Below are positions 47,862-55,622 of a DNA stretch of 64,000 nucleotides, piece by piece. The translations under genes and the position numbers were made by a program. Under the pieces are notes generated by a model. That model worked only from the letters and a program-made list of their open reading frames with translations, made no database searches and was not told the DNA's origin. Numbering within the stretch: position 1 is the stretch's first letter; the number at the start of each line of letters is the position of its first letter. This stretch comes from Halobaculum sp. XH14 (GTDB lineage Archaea > Halobacteriota > Halobacteria > Halobacteriales > Haloferacaceae). The stretch is from contig NZ_CP134949.1 in assembly GCF_032116555.1 (NCBI RefSeq), positions 1,116,001 to 1,180,000 of the forward strand, in the 5' to 3' direction.

Positions 47862-49007
47862 ATGGACTTCGGCCTGACGACCGAACAGACCCAGATCCGC
47901 GACATGGTCGCGGAGTTCGTGGACGAGGAGATCGCCCCTCGAGCGGCCGAGATCGACGAGACCGACGAGTTCCCCGCCGACCTGGTCGAGGAGATGGCGG
48001 AGTTGGGACTGATGGGGATGCCGTTCCCGGAGGAGTACGGCGGCGCCGGCCTCGACTACCACAGCTACGCGATCGGGCTGGAGGAGATCTCCCGCGGCTC
48101 GGGCGGCCTGGGCACTGTCGTCGCGGCCCACACCTCCCTCGCGGGCAACATGCTCCACGAGTTCGGCGACGAGCCACAGAAGGACGAGTACCTCACGCCG
48201 CTGGCCGAGGGGACCGACGTCGGCGCGTTCGCGCTCTCGGAGGCCGAAGCCGGCTCCGACGTGCCCGCGATGTCGACCACCGCCGAGCGGGACGGCGACG
48301 AGTACGTGGTGAACGGCGGGAAGCTCTGGATCTCGAACGGCTCGGTCGCGGACACCGTGACGCTGTTCGCCAAGACCGACCCGGAGGCCGGGAACAAGGG
48401 CATCTCCTCGTTCGTCGTCCGTCCCGAGGAGGACGACGGGTTCATCGTCGAGGGCACCGAGCACAAGCTCGGCGACAAGGGCTGTCCGACCGCGGAGCTC
48501 CGATTCGACGACATGCGACTCCCCGCGGATCGGCTCATCGGCGAGGAGGGAAGGGGGTTCGTCCACGCGCTGAAGACGCTCAACGGCGGTCGCATCACCA
48601 TCGCGGCCCGCGGCGTCGGCATCGCCCGCGCGGCCCTGGACGACGCCCGCGACTACAGCGGCGAGCGCGAGCAGTTCGGCGGCCCCATCTCGGACTTCCA
48701 GGCGATCCAGCACAAGCTCGCGGACATGGACACGAAAGTTCAGGCGGCGAAGCTGCTGATGCACAGGGCCGCCGACCTGAAGATGCGCGACGAGGACTAC
48801 ATCAAGGAGGCCGCGCAGGCGAAGCTGTACGCCAGCGAGGTGAGCCGCGAAGTCGCCAACGAGGCCATCCAGATCCACGGCGGTTACGGCTACACGAAGG
48901 ACTTCGACGTCGAGCGCTACTACCGCGACGCGAAGCTAAACGAGATCTACGAGGGGACGAGCGAGGTGCTGCGCAACACCATCGCACAGCAGGTGTTAGA
49001 GGAGTAA
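47862..49007 (+). CDS. Acyl-CoA dehydrogenase
   Basis: 381-aa FAD enzyme of beta-oxidation. N-terminal LTTEQTQIRDMVAEFVDEEI; middle-domain ALSEAEAGSDVPAMSTTAER and VNGGKLWISNGSVADTVTLF; C-terminal REQFGGPISDFQAIQHKLAD, EAIQIHGGYGYTKDFDVERY and the catalytic-Glu region NEIYEGTSEVLRNTIAQQVL. It is closer to classical butyryl/medium-chain dehydrogenases than the paralogue at 31144. Divergent from squalene synthase. Confidence 0.94.
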   Translation: MDFGLTTEQTQIRDMVAEFVDEEIAPRAAEIDETDEFPADLVEEMAELGLMGMPFPEEYGGAGLDYHSYAIGLEEISRGSGGLGTVVAAHTSLAGNMLHEFGDEPQKDEYLTPLAEGTDVGAFALSEAEAGSDVPAMSTTAERDGDEYVVNGGKLWISNGSVADTVTLFAKTDPEAGNKGISSFVVRPEEDDGFIVEGTEHKLGDKGCPTAELRFDDMRLPADRLIGEEGRGFVHALKTLNGGRITIAARGVGIARAALDDARDYSGEREQFGGPISDFQAIQHKLADMDTKVQAAKLLMHRAADLKMRDEDYIKEAAQAKLYASEVSREVANEAIQIHGGYGYTKDFDVERYYRDAKLNEIYEGTSEVLRNTIAQQVLEE

Positions 49008-49064
49008 CCGGCGTACGCAGTGGAACGGCGGGAACGGGGTCCGATTCGTGAACGAGACTCGCGC

Positions 49065-49994
49065 TCAGTCGTCGGCCGTCCGCACCTCGGCCGGCACGAC
49101 CGTCTCGACGCCGCCCGAGAGTTCCCGCTGCGGGAACGGGATGGAGATGCCCTCCTCGTCGAAGCGTTCCTTCACGCGCTTGACGTACTCGGCGCGGGTC
49201 TTCACGAAGTCGGCCCGCGAGGGGTTCTCGATCCAGACGCGCGAGCGCAGCGAGACGAACGAGTCAGCGAGCTCGCTCAGCCGGACCGACGGCTCGGGGT
49301 CGGCGAGGATGCCCGGGTGGTGCTCGGCCTCCTCGACGATGATCTCGGTCGCCCGCTCGATGTCGTCGTCGTAGCCGATTCCGAAGTCGACCTTCAGCCG
49401 GAGCGTCTCCTTGGCGACGGGGTTCTTGATCACGTCGGAGGTCAGCACCGCGTTCGGGACGGTAAGTAGCTCGTTGTCGAACGTCCGGATGCGGGTGACG
49501 CGGAAGGAGATGTCCTCGACGATGCCCGAGTTGGAGCCGCCCCACTCGATCCAGTCGCCGATGCGGAACGGCCGGTCGGTGTAGATGAACACGCCCGCGA
49601 CGAAGTTCCTGATCACGTCCTGTAACGCGAGCCCGATCGCGAGCGTCGCCGCGGCGGCGATGGTCGCGAGCGACTGGAGGAAGTTGCCGTAGCCGGCGAA
49701 GCCGAACGCCACCGAGATGCCGGTGAAGATGACGATCGCGGTCACCAGCTTCCGGAGCGGCCGACGGGCGTGAGGCTGGAGCCCGCGCCGGTCGAGCATC
49801 CGGTCGACGAGCGGGATGACGAACAGCCGCCCGACGAGCCAGAACGCGACCAGGACGACGAGGAACGTCAGCGCGGCGGCCAGCGGCTGGGCGAGGGTCG
49901 CGGGCATGAACTGCGCGAGGAACTCCGCGACGGGGACGGAGGGGTCCGAGGCCTGCGCGGGACCGACGGTCGTCTGGAACAGGGCCCCGCTCAT
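49065..49994 (-). CDS. Mechanosensitive ion channel of the MscS type
   Basis: A 309-aa membrane protein. Spans include AAALTFLVVLVAFWLVGRLF and LVTAIVIFTGISVAFGFAGY; the pore helix is AAATLAIGLALQDVIRNFVA followed by GVFIYTDRPFRIGDWIEWGG (beta domain start). The cytoplasmic domain ends RVKERFDEEGISIPFPQREL, a classical MscS closing motif. It opens under membrane tension to relieve osmotic downshock. It overlaps the YhbY-like gene by four bases, making an unusual operon with RNA-related genes. Confidence 0.93.
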   Translation of the reverse strand: MSGALFQTTVGPAQASDPSVPVAEFLAQFMPATLAQPLAAALTFLVVLVAFWLVGRLFVIPLVDRMLDRRGLQPHARRPLRKLVTAIVIFTGISVAFGFAGYGNFLQSLATIAAAATLAIGLALQDVIRNFVAGVFIYTDRPFRIGDWIEWGGSNSGIVEDISFRVTRIRTFDNELLTVPNAVLTSDVIKNPVAKETLRLKVDFGIGYDDDIERATEIIVEEAEHHPGILADPEPSVRLSELADSFVSLRSRVWIENPSRADFVKTRAEYVKRVKERFDEEGISIPFPQRELSGGVETVVPAEVRTADD

Positions 49995-50239
49995 CGCGTG
50001 AACACTCCCGTGTTCCCGCGCGTCTCGACGATATCCGCGTCGGCCAGGTCGGCGAGTTCGACGGCGAGCTCCTCGGTGCTGCTCCCGCCGCGGGCGGCGC
50101 GCAGGAACTTCACCTTCACGAGCTCGCTGTCGTCGAGCTGGTCCGCGAGCTCGTCGGCGACGGAGGCCACCCCCTTCTTGCCGACCCAGACCGTGACGTC
50201 GAGGTCGTGGGCCCGTTTCCGCAGGTCGTGGTCGGTCAT
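49991..50239 (-). CDS. YhbY/CRM-domain RNA-binding protein
   Basis: An 82-aa CRM-domain protein. The GxxG-like loop is DVTVWVGKKGVASVADELAD, followed by QLDDSELVKVKFLRAARGGS and LADLADADIVETRGNTGVFT. CRM proteins bind ribosomal precursor or intron RNA; YhbY associates with pre-50S ribosomes in bacteria. Flanked by rnp4 upstream and MscS overlapping downstream. Confidence 0.93.
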   Translation of the reverse strand: MTDHDLRKRAHDLDVTVWVGKKGVASVADELADQLDDSELVKVKFLRAARGGSSTEELAVELADLADADIVETRGNTGVFTR

Positions 50240-50315
50240 GGAACGTCCTACCGACGGCGCGGGTTTGAAACTTTACCTTACGGGTGGCGAGCGAGGGTCG
50301 GCCGTGTCGTCGACC

Positions 50316-50597
50316 CTACCGGTACGGGTAGCGGGCCGTCTCGCCGCAGTCACAGCGGACGACGACGTGGCTGCCCTCCTGGAGTCGGACGCGGGCGTTG
50401 CGCCCGGGGACGAGGAACGCGTCACAGCGCTCGCAGGTGAACCGCTCGAACGACCGGGGGACGCCGCAGCGATGCCGCTCGGCGAGCCGCCGCGCGAGGC
50501 GGACGTACTCCCGCGCGCGGTCGGGTTCGCCGGCTTTGACGGCGTCGCGTGCGAGGGCTTCGAGCCGTTCGATGCGCTCCTCGGCGATTTTCTGCAT
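50316..50597 (-). CDS. rnp4: Ribonuclease P protein component 4 (Rpr2 family)
   Basis: A 93-aa RNase P subunit, needed for tRNA 5' maturation. Two long N-terminal helices (IAEERIERLEALARDAVKAG, YVRLARRLAERHRCG) and a zinc ribbon with RFTCERCDAFLVPGRNARVR and HVVVRCDCGETARYPYR. Cysteines C55, C58 and the later C82/C84 are the zinc ligands by eye. First gene of the rnp4-YhbY-MscS run. Confidence 0.94.
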   Translation of the reverse strand: MQKIAEERIERLEALARDAVKAGEPDRAREYVRLARRLAERHRCGVPRSFERFTCERCDAFLVPGRNARVRLQEGSHVVVRCDCGETARYPYR

Positions 50598-50960
50598 TGT
50601 CTGTTCTCGTGTTTCGTGGGTAGGCGGCGGACGGCGGATAGCGGTTTCGGAGCGATTCTCTTGACGAGTCGTTTCATTATCGGTTGTCTGAATCTCCGCT
50701 CAACACGCCTCGAAAGTCCTCGCGGCTCTCCGCTCGGTCGGTGGTTCCGTCGTCACGAACCCGGACCGAGCCAACCTGCGACGAACCGAGTCGAGGGCCG
50801 CAGGGGCATTCGAAACGGTCGGAGCACCGAACGAGGCGACAGGACGAACCGGCTGGATTGACACGCGAACCGAACGAGCCGTCACCAAGCACCGACCTCC
50901 GAACGAAAGCGACTCCGACAGAGCAAAGACCCGTTCGGAAGAACGCCGCCCCATCCAACG
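50598..50960. repeat. Intergenic region with dispersed repeat copy E
   Basis: There is no gene in this 363-bp gap. The segment 50700-50840 has paired outer elements resembling the repeat termini: CGCCTCGAAAGTCCTCGCGG (50709 onward) and, about 75 bp later, GGGCATTCGAAACGGTCGG in inverted orientation. The interior is unlike the other copies. The remainder shows nothing recognisable. Confidence 0.55.
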
Positions 50961-52025
50961 GTGAGGGTCCTCGACTACCTCGAACTCGAATCCCGACTCG
51001 CCCGCGCCGGCATCGGCACGGCCCACGACCAGCAGGTCGAGGCGCTCGGTCGCGCGGCCGGGGCGGGCGCGGACGTCGAGGTCATCGAACGGCCCTGGTC
51101 CGGCGGCTCCCTCCCGCGCGGACTCGCCGACGGCGTCCGCGGACGGGGCCTCTTCCGCGAGTACGACGTCGCCCACTGCAACCTCATCGGCCCCGGGAGC
51201 GTCGCCGTCGCGCGCCACGCGAAACGGAACGGAATCCCCCTCGTGCTCCACTGCCACGTCACCAGCGAGGACTTCCGGGAGAGCTTCCGCGGGTCGAACG
51301 CCGTCGCGCCGGCGCTCCGGCGCTACCTGCGGTGGTTCTACTCACGGGCGGACCTCGTCCTCACGCCCTCCGAGTACACGAAACGCCAGCTCGACGCCTA
51401 CCCCGTCTCGGCGCCGATCCGGGCGATGAGCAACGGCGTCGACCACGACTCGGTCGCCGGCCACGCCGACTACCGCGCGGAGTACCGGGACCGCTACGAC
51501 CTCGAGGGGACCGTCGTCTTCGCGGTCGGCAACGTGTTCGAGCGGAAGGGGCTCACCGACTTCTGCGAGGTGGCGAAGGCGGTCGACCTGGAGTTCGCGT
51601 GGTTCGGCACGTACGACACTGGGCCCCAGGCGTCCACGACGGTCAGGCAGTGGGTGAAGCAGCCCCCGGGGAACGTCACGTTCACCGGCTGGGTCGAGGA
51701 CAAGTCGGGAATGTTCGGCGCGGGCGACGTGTTCTTCTTCCCGACGAAGGAGGAGAACCAGGGCATCGTCGTCCTGGAGGCGATGGCGTGCGGGAAGGCC
51801 GTCGTCCTGCGCGACATCCCGGTGTTCCGCGAGTACTTCACCGACGGCGAGGACTGCCTGCTTTGCTCCGGGCGCGAGGAGTTCGTCGCGGCGCTCGACC
51901 GCCTCGACGACGACCCGGAGCTACGCGAGCGACTCGGCGAGAACGCACGCGAAACCGCGGCCCAGCACAGCCTCGACCGCGTCGGCGAGGAACTCGTCTC
52001 GACGTACCGGGACCTGCTGGCCTGA
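50961..52025 (+). CDS. Glycosyltransferase family 4-like protein
   Basis: A 354-aa GT-B retaining-type glycosyltransferase, starting at a GTG. N-terminal domain: HDQQVEALGRAAGAGADVEV, VAHCNLIGPGSVAVARHAKR, VLTPSEYTKRQL. C-terminal donor domain: VFAVGNVFERKGLTDFCEVA and the nucleotide-sugar E-x7-E motif region KEENQGIVVLEAMACGKAVV. No obvious promoter; the GTG is the only start near conservation. Followed by a second GT4 gene 78 bp downstream, likely co-expressed; together they may build glycolipid head groups, though acceptor and sugar are unknown. Confidence 0.88.
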   Translation: MRVLDYLELESRLARAGIGTAHDQQVEALGRAAGAGADVEVIERPWSGGSLPRGLADGVRGRGLFREYDVAHCNLIGPGSVAVARHAKRNGIPLVLHCHVTSEDFRESFRGSNAVAPALRRYLRWFYSRADLVLTPSEYTKRQLDAYPVSAPIRAMSNGVDHDSVAGHADYRAEYRDRYDLEGTVVFAVGNVFERKGLTDFCEVAKAVDLEFAWFGTYDTGPQASTTVRQWVKQPPGNVTFTGWVEDKSGMFGAGDVFFFPTKEENQGIVVLEAMACGKAVVLRDIPVFREYFTDGEDCLLCSGREEFVAALDRLDDDPELRERLGENARETAAQHSLDRVGEELVSTYRDLLA

Positions 52026-52103
52026 CGGAACGTCGGGACCGGGCGAAACTGGGCGTCCGGAAGACGCAAGGCATTACCGGGCGGTCGGAGAACCCGCGTG
52101 ACG

Positions 52104-53204
52104 ATGCAGACGGTCGCCGCCTTCACCGACACGTACCTGCCCACGGTGAACGGCGTCACCTACACCGTCCAGGCCTGGCGGAAGCGCTGGCTCGACCGCG
52201 GCGGCCGAATGGACGTCGTGTTCCCCGGCGCGCCCGACTACGACCCCGAGGACGGCGAGTACACCACCCGGAGCTTCGGCTTCCCGTTCTACGAGGGGTT
52301 CCGCTTCGGCCTGCCGGGCGTGCCGGACGAGGTCGCCGACGCCGACGTCGTTCACGCCCACACGCCGTTCGCGCTCGGCCTCTCGGCGCTGTATCTCGCG
52401 TGCCGCATCGACGCGCCGCTGGTCGCCTCCTACCACACGCCGACCTCGGAGTACGCCGACTACATCGCCAACGGCCGGCCGGCCGACGCCCTCGAAGGCG
52501 TCGCGCGCCGGTACGAGCGCTGGTACCTGAACCGCGCACGGGCCGTCGTCGTTCCGAGCGAACCGGCGCGCGAGCACCTCCGCGACATCGGCATCGACGC
52601 GCCCGTGTCGGTCGTCCCGAACGGCGTCGACACCGAGTTCTTCAGCCGGGTGGCGGACGACCGCGAGTTCCGCGAGCGGTACGGCCTCCCGGACGGCCCG
52701 CTCGTCGGCTACACCGGCCGTCACGGGTTCGAGAAGGATCTGACCGAGATCCCGGCGGCGCTCGCGCGGGCCGACACCGACGCGACGTTAGTGGTCGGGG
52801 GCGACGGCCCGGCGCGCGGCGCGCTCGAGGCGGCCGCCGCCGACCACGGGCTCGACGCACGCTTCCTCGGGTTCCTCCCCCGCGAGGACCTGCCGGCGTT
52901 CTACTCCGCGCTCGACGCGTTCCTCTTCCCGTCGCCCGTCGAGACGCAGGGGCTCGTCGCGCTGGAGGCGAACGCCTGCGGGACGCCCGTCGTCGGCGTG
53001 AACGACGGCGCGCTCGCGGACACGGTCGTCGACGGCCGTACCGGCCACCACTTCGCCCGCGAGGACACGGCGGACTTCGCGGCCGCCATCGAGCGCACGC
53101 TCGCGGCGACGGACTCGCTCTCGGAGGCGTGTCTCGACAGGCGCGAGGAGACGAGCGTCGAACACGCGGTCGACCGGCTCGCCGAGGTGTACGACGACCT
53201 GTGA
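52104..53204 (+). CDS. Glycosyltransferase family 4-like protein (diacylglycerol-glucosyltransferase type)
   Basis: A 366-aa GT-B enzyme. N-terminal FTDTYLPTVNGVTYTVQAWR and DADVVHAHTPFALGLSALYL, acceptor-side VVPSEPAREHLRDIGIDAP; donor domain LVGYTGRHGFEKDLTEIPAA and SPVETQGLVALEANACGTPV (E-x7-E). The FTDTYLPTVNGV opening is characteristic of alpha-monoglucosyldiacylglycerol synthase-like GT4 members. A TATA-like AGGCATTACCGG (52069-52080) supports an independent start; a GTG two codons earlier is also possible. Confidence 0.88.
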   Translation: MQTVAAFTDTYLPTVNGVTYTVQAWRKRWLDRGGRMDVVFPGAPDYDPEDGEYTTRSFGFPFYEGFRFGLPGVPDEVADADVVHAHTPFALGLSALYLACRIDAPLVASYHTPTSEYADYIANGRPADALEGVARRYERWYLNRARAVVVPSEPAREHLRDIGIDAPVSVVPNGVDTEFFSRVADDREFRERYGLPDGPLVGYTGRHGFEKDLTEIPAALARADTDATLVVGGDGPARGALEAAAADHGLDARFLGFLPREDLPAFYSALDAFLFPSPVETQGLVALEANACGTPVVGVNDGALADTVVDGRTGHHFAREDTADFAAAIERTLAATDSLSEACLDRREETSVEHAVDRLAEVYDDL

Positions 53205-53299
53205 CGTCCGACGAGTCGGGTCGCTGACGGACCGTCACTGCCGATGAAAACTGCATCGGTGGGTCGCCGAACGACTCGCGTCGCCCGGCCGGACCCCGT

Positions 53300-53710
53300 C
53301 TAGTCGTCCTCGATGGCCTGGGCGATGCGCTGGAGCTGTCGGGTCGCGTCGCGCACTTCGTCGCGGAGCTGTCGCACTTCCCGCACCAGTTCCTCGTTGC
53401 CCGCCGACTCCTCCTCGCCGCCGGGACCGCCCATCCCCGGCGGGCCGCCCATGCCGCCACCCATGCCCCCGCCACCGCCCATCATGCCGCCCATCATCTG
53501 GGCGAACGGGTTGCCGCCGCCCATGCCGCCCGGGCCGCCCTCGCCCATCATCTCCTCGGGCGAGGGACCCTCGCCGTCCTCGCGCTCCTGCTCGCGTCGC
53601 TCCCGGATCTCCTCGACGCGCTCGCGGAACGACTTCTCCTCGCTCTCGGCTTCCTCGCTTCCGGTGGGCTCCCCGTCGTCGGTCGGCTCGGTTGACTCGT
53701 CCTCACTCAT
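53300..53710 (-). CDS. Gly/Met-rich low-complexity protein with coiled coils
   Basis: A 136-aa protein. Acidic N terminus (about 1-30), a charged coiled coil (KSFRERVEEIRERREQERED), a Gly/Met/Pro-rich middle (about residues 60-105: MMGEGGPGGMGGGNPFAQMM and repeats of GGMGG) and a C-terminal coiled coil NEELVREVRQLRDEVRDATR ending in IAQAIEDD. It resembles a scaffold or phase-separating linker, but I recognise no family. The ATG at MSEDESTEP is chosen because upstream residues are basic and unlike. Confidence 0.72.
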   Translation of the reverse strand: MSEDESTEPTDDGEPTGSEEAESEEKSFRERVEEIRERREQEREDGEGPSPEEMMGEGGPGGMGGGNPFAQMMGGMMGGGGGMGGGMGGPPGMGGPGGEEESAGNEELVREVRQLRDEVRDATRQLQRIAQAIEDD

Positions 53711-53818
53711 GGGAACCGGTTCGGCCCCGGCTCCGAAAAGGGTTGTCTCTCGGGAGGGGTCCAGCCGGCGCGGATCCGGTCCCGACTCCCCTCCAGCCGG
53801 CATCGCCACAAACCGTGC

Positions 53819-53830
53819 GTTCTTATTTCG
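53819..53830 (+). promoter_or_regulatory. TATA-like box for the CRTAC1-like gene
   Basis: GTTCTTATTTCG, 20-31 bp upstream of the GTG at 53850. Confidence 0.5.
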
Positions 53831-53849
53831 TCGTCCCTGAGGTGGCGGC

Positions 53850-55244
53850 GTGTTCACCGACCGGTCCGACGCCCTCGCGAACGAGCGCCCCCACCGCGGC
53901 TACGGGGTCGCGGTGACCCCCGGCGAACGGGGCCCCTGCGCGCTCGTCACGGGCTACGGGCCGGCGAACCGCCTCCTCTCCTGGCGCGACGGGGCGCTCC
54001 GCGACGTCGCCTCCCCCGCCGTCGCCGACGAGGGACGACACGCCATCGGCGTCGCCGCCGCCGACCTCGACGCCGACGGGCTGGAGGAGCTGTACGTCCA
54101 CAACACGGACGAGTACGGCGGCCACACCCGCGACACGGACCTGCTGCTGGATCCGGTCGAGTGCCCGCCCGACGGCGACGGCATCCGCTGGCGCGACCTG
54201 TACGGGCTCGGGATCAACGCCGACCGGGGGAACTTCCGGGCCGGCCGCTCGGTCGCCGCGATGGACCGCTACGGCACCGGCCGGTACGGGATCTTCGTCG
54301 CCTCCTACGACGCCCCGTCCCGCTTCTACGAACTGGGTGACGACGGCGAGTTGACCGACATGGCCGCCGCCGTCGGGCTCGACATGAACGGCTGCGGGCG
54401 CTCGCTGCTCGCGGGTCCCATCGTCTCCGACAGCATGGACCTGTTCGTCGGCGTCGAGCGCGGCCCGAACCGGCTGTTCCGGAACGGCTCGGGTCACTAC
54501 GAGGAGGTCGCCGCCGAGGTCGGCGTCGCCGACGCGGGGACGGACGCCCGGGGCGTCACGATGGCGGACGGCGGCCTCGCTTACGGCACCTGGGAGGGAC
54601 CGAACCGCATCTTCGAGCCGCAGGGCGACGGCACGTTCGTCGACGCCGCGCCGCCGGCGTTCGCCGAGCCGACGCGCGTCCGGACGCTCGCCTGCGCCGA
54701 CTTCGACAACGACGGCCGGGAGGAACTGTTCGTCCACAACATGGGCTCGCAGAACCGGCTGTTCCGGCGCGAGGGCGGGGCCGACGACGGCCCCGACGGC
54801 ACCGACGGCGAGTGGACGCGAATCCATCCCGGCCCGGCCGAGGAACCCCGCGGGCTCGGCACCGGGGCGGCGGTCGCGGACTTCGACGGCGACGGCACCG
54901 TCGAACTGCTGCTCGTCCACGGCGAACTCGCCGCCCAGCCGCTCTCGCTGTACGCCGCCGAGAACGACGACGACTGGCTCCGGGTGCGGCCGACGACCCA
55001 GTACGGCGCGCCGGCCCGCGGCGCGTCGGTCACGCTGGAGACGGACGAGTGGAACCGGACGCGGATCATCTGTGCCGGCTCGGGGTATCTCTGCCAGATG
55101 GAGCCGGTGGCCCACTTCGGGCTCGGCGACGCGGCCCCCGAGCGCCTGACGGTGCGCTGGCCGGACGGCCGCGAGGCGACGATGGAGCGACCCGCGGAAC
55201 GGGCCGAACACGAGGTTCCACACCCGATGGCTCCGAGATTCTGA
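53850..55244 (+). CDS. CRTAC1-like protein: VCBS/FG-GAP repeats with C-terminal ASPIC/UnbV domain
   Basis: A 464-aa protein starting at GTG. Beta-propeller-type FG-GAP/VCBS repeats with calcium-loop patterns: AAADLDADGLEELYVHNTDE, ACADFDNDGREELFVHNMGS, AVADFDGDGTVELLLVHGEL. The C-terminal ASPIC/UnbV block is RGASVTLETDEWNRTRIICA and AHFGLGDAAPERLTVRWPDG. There is no signal peptide visible, unusual for this mostly exported family. Function unknown; may bind ligands at the surface if exported by a non-canonical route, or act in the cytoplasm. Confidence 0.83.
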   Translation: MFTDRSDALANERPHRGYGVAVTPGERGPCALVTGYGPANRLLSWRDGALRDVASPAVADEGRHAIGVAAADLDADGLEELYVHNTDEYGGHTRDTDLLLDPVECPPDGDGIRWRDLYGLGINADRGNFRAGRSVAAMDRYGTGRYGIFVASYDAPSRFYELGDDGELTDMAAAVGLDMNGCGRSLLAGPIVSDSMDLFVGVERGPNRLFRNGSGHYEEVAAEVGVADAGTDARGVTMADGGLAYGTWEGPNRIFEPQGDGTFVDAAPPAFAEPTRVRTLACADFDNDGREELFVHNMGSQNRLFRREGGADDGPDGTDGEWTRIHPGPAEEPRGLGTGAAVADFDGDGTVELLLVHGELAAQPLSLYAAENDDDWLRVRPTTQYGAPARGASVTLETDEWNRTRIICAGSGYLCQMEPVAHFGLGDAAPERLTVRWPDGREATMERPAERAEHEVPHPMAPRF

Positions 55245-55622
55245 GTCGGGGACGAACCAACCATCCTGACGTGCGGTCGGTGCGCGGCGGCCGCCCCCCG
55301 TGGGCGGCCGAATCGCGCGAGGGATGAGAGAGCGACGGCGAGCGGAGCGAGCCGAGCGAACGAATCGGCTGGGGAGGCGTGTGGCTGTGCCGTGCGGTCG
55401 CGATGGGTGGACTGAAAGGGGCCGGCTGGCTACGCTCCCGCGGCACGCTCTGCGCTCCTCGTTCTCTGCGGTCGCTGCGGTGCTTGAGGCGCCGGGGATC
55501 GCGTAGCCAGCCGGGGGCTTTCCAGGCGGTCTTCATAGCCAGACCTACTCATCCAGAGTTGCCAACCACGGAACGGACGAAACGCGGACCGCTTTTCACC
55601 CACGCCATCGCACAGTTCGATA
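55245..55622. repeat. Intergenic region with dispersed repeat copy D
   Basis: There is no gene in this gap. Copy D spans about 55270-55545. The blocks 55300-55328 and 55361-55386 equal the reverse complement of copy B; TGGACTGAAAGGGGCC (55408-55423) is shared with B and approximately with A; and the terminal motif 55505-55530 matches 18576-18601. Confidence 0.8.
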
